A DNA stretch of 8,808 bases from an uncultured Paenibacillaceae bacterium. GTDB taxonomy: Bacteria > Bacillota > Bacilli > Paenibacillales > CALAME01. The translations under genes were made by a program, and so were the position numbers. The stretch is taken from NCBI GenBank assembly GCA_937983035.1, contig CALKAN010000220.1, positions 1 to 8,808 of the forward strand. Reading direction: 5' to 3'. Position 1 is the stretch's first letter. Each line of letters starts with the position of its first letter. Below are positions 1 to 5,587 of this stretch, in pieces. The notes under the pieces are model-generated. The model was not told where the DNA came from. It did no database searches and saw nothing but the letters and a program-made list of their open reading frames with translations.

Positions 1-71
1 TCCTGCCCATCCAGTTCATTCGTTTCTACTTCGGCATTTTCCAGCGCTTGCTTTTTTGCTTCATCCGACAT
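1..71 (-). CDS. N-terminal fragment of probable S1-domain protein (YpfD/RpsA-like), cut by window edge
   Basis: Only the first 23 codons are in the window. Translation from ATG at 71 gives MSDEAKKQALENAEVETNEL followed by DGQ. A GGAGG ribosome binding site at 80-84, eight bases before the ATG, supports the start. The visible part is acidic and helical and carries no diagnostic domain. The assignment rests on gene order: in Bacillaceae, cmk (and plsC where present) is followed by ypfD, a protein with repeated S1 RNA-binding domains related to ribosomal protein S1. Such proteins often begin with a short acidic extension before the first S1 domain, which fits. The fragment alone cannot prove identity. 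Confidence 0.6.
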   Translation of the reverse strand, partial: MSDEAKKQALENAEVETNELDGQ

Positions 72-134
72 TAAATTAACCTCCTAATTCTTCGCCCGCC
101 TTGTTCATGCACGGCAAAGAGATCTCAATCTTAA

Positions 135-166
135 ATTATATACTAATCTGTGATGCATTCACAGAT
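135..166 (-). promoter_or_regulatory. Palindrome and TATAAT box upstream of the S1-protein gene
   Basis: A perfect inverted repeat has arms ATCTGTGA (146-153) and TCACAGAT (159-166) around the five bases TGCAT. Just downstream on the minus strand is a perfect TATAAT at 135-140, with no good -35 hexamer at the usual distance, where the palindrome lies instead. It sits between the plsC stop and the start of the next gene. The hairpin is not followed by a U run on either strand, so it is a poor terminator. A promoter with an overlapping operator is the reading I favour, but this is inference. Confidence 0.35.
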
Positions 167-178
167 GGTTAACATACT

Positions 179-757
179 TCAGCTTGCGGCACTTTGCTCC
201 AGAGCGCGGATGCGCCGCATGATTTCCTCCGTTGCTTCTTCCAATTGCTCCGGCGTTGCCTTTCCGTTCTCTTCAAATTGGATCGGTTCGCCGTAGACAA
301 CCTTCATTTTGCGGAACGGTTTGTAATCTCCTGCTACGGCTACGGGAACGATCACCGCGTTTGCTTTCATGGCGAATGTCGCCGCGCCTCTTTTGCCGAT
401 GCCGCTCGTATTTTTGCGCGTGCCTTCAGGGAAAATCAGCAGCACTTGTCCTTGCTCAAGCAGCTGCAAGGTCAGCTTCACAGATTCTTTGCTGATTCCT
501 CCGCGCTTGACAGGATAGGCCCCGAGCTTGCGAATCAGCGATCCAAAGATCGGCACTCCAAACAATTCTGCCTTCGCCATAAAACGAACGTTTCGCTGAA
601 GCGAGACAGCCACTGTCGGCGGATCCCAATTGCTCTTATGATTCGAGCATAAGATCACCGGTCCTGTCTCAGGAATGTTGTGAAGCCCGATTGGCTCTAA
701 CCTAAAATAAATGCGGTAAAAAATGCGTAACAAAACTCTGAGCCAAGCATACAGCAT
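179..757 (-). CDS. plsC: 1-acyl-sn-glycerol-3-phosphate acyltransferase (lysophosphatidate acyltransferase)
   Basis: This enzyme moves an acyl chain to the sn-2 position of lysophosphatidic acid, giving phosphatidic acid at the inner face of the membrane, the branch point for phospholipid synthesis. All four acyltransferase blocks are visible in the 192-residue product: NHKSNWD (39-45, the catalytic NHx4D motif), YPVKRGG (81-87), FPEGTR (109-114, glycerol-phosphate binding) and VPVAVAG (137-143). The first 20 residues are hydrophobic and basic and probably anchor the protein. Length is normal for a short bacterial PlsC. The ATG lies three bases after the cmk stop and its weak G-rich ribosome binding site is inside the end of cmk, so the two genes are almost certainly co-transcribed and translationally coupled. 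The acyl donor (acyl-ACP or acyl-CoA) cannot be read from the sequence. Confidence 0.93.
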   Translation of the reverse strand: MLYAWLRVLLRIFYRIYFRLEPIGLHNIPETGPVILCSNHKSNWDPPTVAVSLQRNVRFMAKAELFGVPIFGSLIRKLGAYPVKRGGISKESVKLTLQLLEQGQVLLIFPEGTRKNTSGIGKRGAATFAMKANAVIVPVAVAGDYKPFRKMKVVYGEPIQFEENGKATPEQLEEATEEIMRRIRALEQSAAS

Positions 758-760
758 CGC

Positions 761-1453
761 CTATTCCCCCGTCATCCGCTTTCTGCAAATGCGCAAAATC
801 TCCTCCACTACCTCTTGGACGGTCATGTCGCTGCTGTCAATGACCGTTGCATCTTTTGGAACGATCAACGGCGAAACTTGCCTGTTGCGATCCATTTCGT
901 CCCTTGCTTGTATTTCTTCCTGCAGCTTGGACATTTCGATCGGGTTGCCGGGATCCTGAGCTTTCATCTCTTGGTAGCGCCGCTTTGCCCGAACTTCCAC
1001 GCTTGCGGTTAAATAAATTTTAACTTCTGCATCCGGCAAAACATGGCTTCCAATGTCTCTTCCATCCATAACAACCCCCTTATGTTCAGACAATTTCTTC
1101 TGCAAATCAACCAGCTTCGTCCTGACTGCTTCGATTTGCGCTATGCGGGACACAGCGCGGTTAATCTGAGCCGTGCGCAGCTGAGCCGTCACGTCTTCGC
1201 CGTCCATCCACACTTGCTGTCCGTCTTCCGTCGGCTGCAGCTCAATGCGAGTGTCTGCGGCAAGTTGAATGATTTCATCGGTTTGCTCCAAATTTAAGCC
1301 GCTGCGCAGCACCTTTAATGTTACCGCTCGATACATAGCGCCAGTATCAATATAAATATAATTGAGCCGCCTGGCCACTTCCCGAGCGACAGTACTCTTT
1401 CCCGCTCCTGCCGGCCCATCGATTGCGATATTTATGTTAAAGCTTGTACTCAT
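761..1453 (-). CDS. cmk: Cytidylate (CMP/dCMP) kinase
   Basis: Cmk phosphorylates CMP and dCMP with ATP, recycling pyrimidine nucleotides in the cytoplasm. The product (230 residues from ATG at 1453) has the P-loop GPAGAGKST (13-21), the DTGAMYR nucleotide-binding motif (36-42), MDGRDIG (129-135) and an R-x3-D-x2-R cluster (R184, D188, R191) matching the CMP-binding Arg/Asp residues of the E. coli enzyme. The start is uncertain. AAGGA at 1466-1470 lies six bases before a GTG at 1459 and twelve before the ATG at 1453; I chose the ATG because the distance to the P-loop then matches relatives. A longer TTG reading from 1474 would overlap the ribosome binding site and is rejected. It has its own promoter and leads a cmk-plsC pair. 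Confidence 0.95.
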   Translation of the reverse strand: MSTSFNINIAIDGPAGAGKSTVAREVARRLNYIYIDTGAMYRAVTLKVLRSGLNLEQTDEIIQLAADTRIELQPTEDGQQVWMDGEDVTAQLRTAQINRAVSRIAQIEAVRTKLVDLQKKLSEHKGVVMDGRDIGSHVLPDAEVKIYLTASVEVRAKRRYQEMKAQDPGNPIEMSKLQEEIQARDEMDRNRQVSPLIVPKDATVIDSSDMTVQEVVEEILRICRKRMTGE

Positions 1454-1490
1454 TTGCACCTGTCGTCCTTCCAACTTCTGTCGCGTCAGT

Positions 1491-1511
1491 AAAAAAGCAG
1501 GCTTGGCCTGC
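1491..1511 (-). terminator. Terminator-like hairpin in the cmk leader
   Basis: On the minus strand GCAGGC (1506-1511) and GCCTGC (1497-1502) form a perfect six-base-pair stem with loop CAA, followed directly by six U residues (1491-1496). This is intrinsic-terminator form. It may end transcripts arriving from ypeB-ypfB. It lies downstream of the predicted cmk promoter, so the cmk transcript would contain it almost at its 5' end. Confidence 0.5.
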
Positions 1512-1523
1512 AGGATAAAGTAA

Positions 1524-1552
1524 ATTATACCATAGTTTCTAGCGTTTGCAAA
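1524..1552 (-). promoter_or_regulatory. SigA-type promoter for cmk-plsC with extended -10
   Basis: On the minus strand a perfect TATAAT (1524-1529) is preceded by TGG, giving the extended -10 form TGnTATAAT. A -35 TTTGCA (1547-1552) lies 17 bases upstream; TTGCAA with a 16-base spacer is the alternative. The expected transcription start is near 1517, just before the leader hairpin. Confidence 0.65.
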
Positions 1553-1558
1553 GTCATT

Positions 1559-1807
1559 TCACCATGAACCGCCTCTTCCTTGCAGGCTTTCTCCATGCTC
1601 CATCCATCGTTTGGCTGCTTCAATCTGAAACGCGATGCCTTCCTCTTTATTGACTTTGGAGTAAATGGGCAAATGGCCGGCGATGCTTGCCAGCCATTGC
1701 ATGCTGATCGTAAGGACTGCCAAAAAAAGGAGCAGTTTGATCAGAGATCGCTCAATGCGGTTTGAAAATTGTATAAAAAACTCTTCAAACGTTTTTTCTT
1801 TCTCCAT
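1559..1807 (-). CDS. ypfB: YpfB-like small membrane protein of unknown function
   Basis: The 82-residue product has a charged N-terminal part (1-20), one strongly hydrophobic segment (about 21-43, probable membrane span) and a mixed C-terminal tail with LPIYSKV (46-52). No catalytic motif is visible. Size, one-span layout and position directly before cmk match YpfB of Bacillus subtilis (an uncharacterised family I believe is DUF5359), so the symbol is by position and shape, not by firm sequence recall. The start has AAGGTG at 1813-1818 five bases upstream. It follows ypeB after 71 bases without a terminator and is probably read from the same message. The ypfA gene, which lies between ypeB and ypfB in B. 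subtilis, is not present. Confidence 0.7.
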   Translation of the reverse strand: MEKEKTFEEFFIQFSNRIERSLIKLLLFLAVLTISMQWLASIAGHLPIYSKVNKEEGIAFQIEAAKRWMEHGESLQGRGGSW

Positions 1808-1878
1808 CTTCTCACCTTGGACCTAACTCCAATTCACCGCTTGCTCCATGGACAGCTGCTCTTTGCTTGAAGCGGTCT

Positions 1879-3255
1879 TCATTTTCGATTCGTGTTTTCG
1901 GCGTTCATGGAAGCATTAACTTCAATCGTGTTCAGACGCTCCATTTTTTCTTCTTGCCCATTGTTGCCGTTAATGAAAAGACGATACATGCCTCCATTGA
2001 TTTTTCCGGTAAAAGCATAGCAGACAACTTCTTCCTGTTGATCATTTTCAATTAATGCAAGGGCATGGCTTAACACTTCGAAATCCGGATTCAACGATTG
2101 TTTCGCTTCCTCGATCGAAATGGACGGCATGCTGATGTCGCGCGGCTTATTCTCGAATACAAAATCTGTTGCTTGCAAACCGACAATTTCGCCGTTATCC
2201 AATGCGACATTGACAGTGATTTTTTTCGGAAACACGATCACGTCATCTTGCACTTCCGCTAAAGTGATCGCAGCTGTTCCGCCGTATTGATCGTGATTAA
2301 TGACCGCCAATTCCCCAAAATCATGCTGCTTGGCGAATTGCTTAGCTTTTGCCTGCGCTTCAAGCAAATTGATCGTTTGACGGCCGGTCTCTCTTGAATT
2401 CAGGAACCAGATCATATGTCCGCCTTTCGCGGTGTAGTCAATATTTAAATAGCCGCCTGTTTCATTCGGAATCGTTACGCTGTAAGTGTGCATTTTAGTG
2501 TTTTTTCCATTTTCAGCGACGGCGATTTGGTCCTTGTTTTGAATATTGAAAAATTGGATCGCTTTATTTTTCACTTCTTCGGGAGTTGCCAATGGTCCGG
2601 AAAGTTCTTGAAACTGATCTTCCCTGGAGGCCGCCTTCATCGATGGGTCCCAGCTGATCTCGCTGAACCCTGTCACTTTTTGATCGACTGTTCTAAAGCC
2701 GTCAATAATTTGGTTGTCCAAATTTTCGTCCTCGGAAGCCATCGCCAATTCAACATCCATCCACCGCAAATTGTTTCCGAGCACGACCGCTTGCACGCTG
2801 CGCAATTCTTTTGCGATTTCATCTGCTCTTTCGTACAAAGCTTTCATCGTATCAATCTGTTCCCGGCTAAGGGGCTTCTGCCCATAATCTTCGATCGCAG
2901 TTCGATAAGAGAAATTCGCCATATTCGCTAAAAATTGATTTGTTTCGTGAAAAGGCATGAGCGTGAGCGGCAGCTGGCTGATTTCAGACTGCGCTTCGTT
3001 TGTAATGCGCCATACGTTGAGCAAACATTTCCGATGGAACGTATGCGATGCAGCATTGACCGCCAGCGCATTCCCTAATTCATCATGGAGCAAATCGATA
3101 TGATAAGACAAATCGTGAAAAGCGCGTTGGTATTGATTTTCCGCTTTGATCAAAATGGAATTTTTCTCTTGGTTTTCTTGGTAACCCCAAACTAAAGCTC
3201 CGACTAATACGATTGCCAATACGGGAAACATTACTGCGCTTAATCTCCGGTACAT
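1879..3255 (-). CDS. ypeB: Spore germination protein YpeB (PepSY-type domains)
   Basis: In Bacillus spores YpeB is an inner-membrane-associated protein needed for the presence and stability of the cortex-lytic enzyme SleB; the two protect each other until germination. The 458-residue product has a membrane anchor at about 9-24, a helical region to about 210, and three C-terminal PepSY-like repeats (about 226-290, 297-366 and 378-445), the usual YpeB plan and length. I chose ATG at 3255 because GGAG at 3264-3267 lies eight bases before it; a TTG reading from 3276 would put this ribosome binding site inside the gene. The usual partner sleB, normally directly upstream, is not in the window. A hairpin covers the ribosome binding site and a possible SigG promoter lies upstream. 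Confidence 0.92.
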   Translation of the reverse strand: MYRRLSAVMFPVLAIVLVGALVWGYQENQEKNSILIKAENQYQRAFHDLSYHIDLLHDELGNALAVNAASHTFHRKCLLNVWRITNEAQSEISQLPLTLMPFHETNQFLANMANFSYRTAIEDYGQKPLSREQIDTMKALYERADEIAKELRSVQAVVLGNNLRWMDVELAMASEDENLDNQIIDGFRTVDQKVTGFSEISWDPSMKAASREDQFQELSGPLATPEEVKNKAIQFFNIQNKDQIAVAENGKNTKMHTYSVTIPNETGGYLNIDYTAKGGHMIWFLNSRETGRQTINLLEAQAKAKQFAKQHDFGELAVINHDQYGGTAAITLAEVQDDVIVFPKKITVNVALDNGEIVGLQATDFVFENKPRDISMPSISIEEAKQSLNPDFEVLSHALALIENDQQEEVVCYAFTGKINGGMYRLFINGNNGQEEKMERLNTIEVNASMNAENTNRK

Positions 3256-3263
3256 AAAAAAAA

Positions 3264-3311
3264 CTCCTTTCTTCAAATACGCGTTAGCGTTAGTTTTTGT
3301 GGAAGAAAGGA
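3264..3311 (-). promoter_or_regulatory. Hairpin covering the ypeB ribosome binding site
   Basis: On the minus strand TCCTTTCTTC (3302-3311) pairs perfectly over ten bases with GAAGAAAGGA (3265-3274), which contains most of the ypeB ribosome binding site. A smaller ACGC/GCGT stem (3279-3282 with 3287-3290) sits in the loop. The 3' arm is followed by G and eight U residues up to the ATG. A transcript coming from upstream would fold this hairpin and hide the ribosome binding site, or stop as at a weak terminator. Confidence 0.55.
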
Positions 3312-3320
3312 AGTTTATTC
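3291..3320 (-). promoter_or_regulatory. Possible SigG (forespore) promoter of ypeB
   Basis: On the minus strand GAATA (3316-3320) and AAAACTA (3291-3297) are 18 bases apart. They resemble the SigG consensus (GNATR, spacer about 18, CATNNTA), with five of seven positions matching at -10. The sleB-ypeB operon of B. subtilis is SigG-dependent, which supports the reading. Transcription would start near 3284, inside the loop of the hairpin at 3264-3311. The sequence match alone is modest. Confidence 0.35.
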
Positions 3321-3326
3321 ATGCTT

Positions 3327-3485
3327 TCACAGTTGTTCGATATGAATGTCCAGTTCGGATGAATTATTGCATAAGCAGCTTTTAAAACCTGTGTTTATTT
3401 TGCCTTTGTTTTTCCTGCCGCGAAGAATGAATCGTTCGCCGCATTTATTGCATCGAATGGTTACTTTGTATCGTTCATGGCTCAT
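3327..3485 (-). CDS. Small four-cysteine (zinc-ribbon-like) protein, unknown function
   Basis: A 52-residue reading frame begins at ATG 3485 with an ideal ribosome binding site, GGAGG at 3494-3498, eight bases upstream. The product starts MSHERYKVTIRCNKCGERF, is basic in the middle (RGRKNKGK at 23-30) and has cysteines at 12, 15, 37 and 39. The CxxC plus CxC arrangement suggests one bound metal ion, probably zinc, and nucleic-acid binding is possible given the basic stretch. I do not recognise a named family. It occupies part of the place where sleB is expected, between prsW and ypeB. No terminator separates it from prsW, and a weak TTGAAT / TACAAT pair (TACAAT at 3530-3535, 15-base spacer) may be a promoter. 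It is too well equipped to be chance, but expression is unproven. Confidence 0.75.
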   Translation of the reverse strand: MSHERYKVTIRCNKCGERFILRGRKNKGKINTGFKSCLCNNSSELDIHIEQL

Positions 3486-3545
3486 GCTTACAACCTCCAG
3501 CTGAAATGCAGGTGAAATCTATTGTTTCTATTGTAGCCAGATTCC

Positions 3546-4235
3546 TTAAAATTCAACCTTGTTATCACTGGAAATTTGACGAAACGGCGAACGGTGGTTG
3601 GCCAGCCTTACCTTTTTTAAGCTGCGCATCCAAAGGATGATCATAAAAACGGAGATGACCGCAACCCAGCTTTCCACCGACAGCAATATATAATCGTACA
3701 AGCCATGCCAAAAGATCGGATATGCAATCGCAGCTGTTAAATGCTTCTTGCGGGCTTCTCCATTAAATTTCGCTTTTCCCATATAGTAACCCATCGTTAC
3801 GGCAAACAAGGCATGGCCGGAAACCGGCAGCAGCCCTCTTGTCAGCAAAGCAGCAAAAGAAGCCGAATGAGACCAAATATAAAAAATATTTTCTAAAGTG
3901 GCAAAACCTAATGAAACAGCAGCAGAATAAACAATCGCATCATACGGTTCATCAAAAACCGGATGATGAAAGATCATATAATAAAGAAAAAACCACTTCA
4001 TAAATTCTTCGATTGCCCCTGAAATAAAGAACGCCAGCCAAAAATCATTATAATCAAAAGCCAGGATAATTCCCCGCTGAATCACGATTGTCGGAAGCAC
4101 AATTAACACGCCGACCAGAAACATCTTGATCACGTATCGAAACGGCTCCGGTTCATAACGATCTTCCAAATAAAAATATATTAACAGCGCGGCGCCGGGG
4201 GCAATTGCTGCTGCCAAAATCGAGACTGCTGCCAT
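3546..4235 (-). CDS. prsW: Intramembrane metalloprotease PrsW
   Basis: PrsW performs site-1 cleavage of the anti-sigma factor RsiW in B. subtilis, releasing SigW during envelope stress. The 229-residue product is mostly membrane-embedded, with a first span at about 5-23 followed by the YLEDRYEPEP loop (22-31). The family motifs are present: EE at 76-77 in IEEFMKW, LENIFY (114-119), H141 in PVSGHALF, and H177 in FWHGLYD. The E/H residues fit metal-binding and catalytic positions of the family. The ATG has a strong AGGGAGGAG site upstream. The C-terminal tail (about 208-229) is basic and probably cytoplasmic. Whether rsiW and sigW exist elsewhere in the genome cannot be seen here. A strong terminator lies just upstream, leaving little room for a private promoter. 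Confidence 0.92.
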   Translation of the reverse strand: MAAVSILAAAIAPGAALLIYFYLEDRYEPEPFRYVIKMFLVGVLIVLPTIVIQRGIILAFDYNDFWLAFFISGAIEEFMKWFFLYYMIFHHPVFDEPYDAIVYSAAVSLGFATLENIFYIWSHSASFAALLTRGLLPVSGHALFAVTMGYYMGKAKFNGEARKKHLTAAIAYPIFWHGLYDYILLSVESWVAVISVFMIILWMRSLKKVRLANHRSPFRQISSDNKVEF

Positions 4236-4261
4236 TTTCTCCTCCCTTCCCTCTAAACATC

Positions 4262-4318
4262 ACAAAACAACCCACAAAGAGCCCCAGCGCCGTGCACTGG
4301 ACACATTCCCTTTGTGGG
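4262..4318 (-). terminator. Intrinsic terminator after the mecA-like gene
   Basis: CCCACAAAG (4271-4279) and CTTTGTGGG (4310-4318) form a perfect nine-pair stem with a smaller CCAG/CTGG stem inside the loop. On the minus strand the stem is followed by TTGTTTTGT (4262-4270). It lies 28 bases past the mecA-like stop and about 27 bases before the prsW start. Confidence 0.75.
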
Positions 4319-4346
4319 CGTGATTCCATTTATTTCAAGCTGCACA

Positions 4347-4940
4347 TTATTTAAAATAAGAACAAATAACTTTCACCGCATCGTCCGACACGATGACCTT
4401 TCCGTATTCTTCCAGCACTGCCCGCGTGACAGTCGTCGCGTTCCCGTACTCAGATAATATGGCGATCATCGTTTGATAACGATCTTCTTCCATTTCCACC
4501 GGATCGAGCTGCAAAATATACCTGTCATTATAGTAGAACAATGAACCGCCATTCACTAAATAGGAATTAATCGCTTTGCAAGCTGCAGCCATGTCTTCAA
4601 AATCTTTAAAGCTGTAGGAGATGATATCGGAATGCTCCAGCGTTACTTCTAATTCAAACAATTCATCATCGTCCATATCATCATAATCGTGTTCATCCGC
4701 CTGCCCCCTCGTGACAATGACTACCATCCCTTGAGCGGGCATAGCGAATACCTCTACTGCAAGAGGGCCGGATGCGTCAAATCCAAGCTCGGTATAAGCC
4801 TGTTCCATCATTTCGCTGAACAATTCATGTACTTTGGGAATCTCCCTCCACATGTCTTCTTTTTGTATGCCACGCTCCGTTAGATCATCGAATGTGAGGA
4901 AAATTCTAATTTTGTCTTGACTTAACCGTTCAATTTTCAT
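4347..4940 (-). CDS. mecB: Adaptor protein MecA family, MecB/YpbH type
   Basis: MecA proteins are two-domain adaptors that bring substrates to the ClpC AAA+ unfoldase and ClpP protease; MecA itself targets the competence factor ComK. The 197-residue product has the N-terminal substrate-binding domain (about 1-75, with FLTFDDLTERGI at 14-25), an acidic linker (ADEHDYDDMDDDELFE, 81-96) and the C-terminal ClpC-binding domain (about 97-197). Its length and place beside prsW fit the YpbH (MecB) paralogue rather than the somewhat longer MecA near spxA. In B. subtilis YpbH has been linked to competence and sporulation. The ATG has AAGGGAGGG eight bases upstream. It ends in a terminator, and no convincing promoter was found upstream. 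Confidence 0.88.
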   Translation of the reverse strand: MKIERLSQDKIRIFLTFDDLTERGIQKEDMWREIPKVHELFSEMMEQAYTELGFDASGPLAVEVFAMPAQGMVVIVTRGQADEHDYDDMDDDELFELEVTLEHSDIISYSFKDFEDMAAACKAINSYLVNGGSLFYYNDRYILQLDPVEMEEDRYQTMIAILSEYGNATTVTRAVLEEYGKVIVSDDAVKVICSYFK

Positions 4941-5063
4941 GACACGGACCCTCCCTTACACTGTCTATTATCTTTATTTTATGATTCGTTTCATCTTTAT
5001 GTGATCATAGAATTGCCTAATCATATGTTACCACTATTTTAACATGATTGCACGCAAAATATA

Positions 5064-5112
5064 TGCAAAAACAGAAAAATCATCTTCACTACGCGGAAGT
5101 AATGAAGATGAT
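5064..5112 (-). terminator. Intrinsic terminator after the 99-residue hypothetical gene
   Basis: ATCATCTTCA (5079-5088) and TGAAGATGAT (5103-5112) are perfect ten-base arms, with an extra TAC/GTA pairing inside the loop. On the minus strand the stem is followed by the T-rich TTTTCTGTTTTTG. It lies 16 bases after the stop codon of the gene at 5129-5428. Confidence 0.8.
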
Positions 5113-5128
5113 GTGAAAAGCATCAACT

Positions 5129-5428
5129 TTATTGCGTATAACTTGAATCGCTGTCGCTTATTATATCGTCCACTTGTTTTTTCAGTTCAGGATCTTGCTG
5201 AACGATTTTTTCCAATTCATTCATGCCTGCTTCCGAGTGACTGTTTTGACCATGGCTTTCCTGCTGTTGTTTTTGATTGGATGAATTGGATGACATCATG
5301 CCCATGAAAGCACTCATGGCTTTGCCCGACAATTCTCCCATGTTCATGTTCAAGCTGCCTTTATTTTTTGACCAGTAATAAGCAGCAGCAGCGCCGAGCG
5401 CAGCCCCCATAAAAAATCCCATTCGCAT
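5129..5428 (-). CDS. Hypothetical protein with glycine/alanine-rich N-terminal membrane segment
   Basis: The 99-residue product starts MRMGFFMGAALGAAAAYYWS, a short hydrophobic segment (about 3-19) rich in Gly and Ala, like the membrane helix of YtxH-type small proteins. A Met/Gly/Ser-rich stretch (30-50), a low-complexity Gln/Ser/His tract (about 47-66) and an amphipathic charged helix (about 68-92) follow, ending in DSDSSYTQ. I chose ATG at 5428 because GGAGGG (5436-5441) lies seven bases upstream; the longer reading from 5443 starts inside this site. No enzyme motif is visible and I do not recognise the family. It stands alone, with its own terminator and a divergent deacetylase gene upstream. 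A small membrane-anchored or spore/envelope protein is possible but unproven. Confidence 0.75.
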   Translation of the reverse strand: MRMGFFMGAALGAAAAYYWSKNKGSLNMNMGELSGKAMSAFMGMMSSNSSNQKQQQESHGQNSHSEAGMNELEKIVQQDPELKKQVDDIISDSDSSYTQ

Positions 5429-5532
5429 GCAATATCCCTCCATTTCGATTTAGGATTTCGTGTTTAGGTTCTCCAATCTGAACAAACTCATGCGCAGATG
5501 GCATAAATTTTCACGCGCGTTTATTCACGTGC

Positions 5533-5562
5533 TTCACTATGGTAAAATAAATGATGTAAAAT
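5533..5562 (+). promoter_or_regulatory. Possible SigA promoter for the deacetylase gene
   Basis: TTCACT (5533-5538) and TAAAAT (5557-5562) are 18 bases apart, 26 bases before the start codon. A second TAAAAT at 5543-5548 lacks a good -35. The match is moderate. Confidence 0.35.
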
Positions 5563-5587
5563 TCAACGAGTCAGGAGAGATCATAAC

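Noticed and set aside
149..163. CRP/FNR site TGTGA...TCACA
   Set aside because: The half-sites are five bases apart instead of six and no catabolic or anaerobic gene is adjacent, so I report the palindrome without naming a regulator.
194..652. Plus-strand 152-residue open frame
   Set aside because: It lies wholly opposite plsC, has no ribosome binding site and no motif; it is a shadow of the plsC codon use.
2488..2931. Plus-strand 147-residue frame rich in Phe and His
   Set aside because: Antisense shadow of ypeB; the composition is what a reversed Glu/Lys/Asn-rich gene gives.
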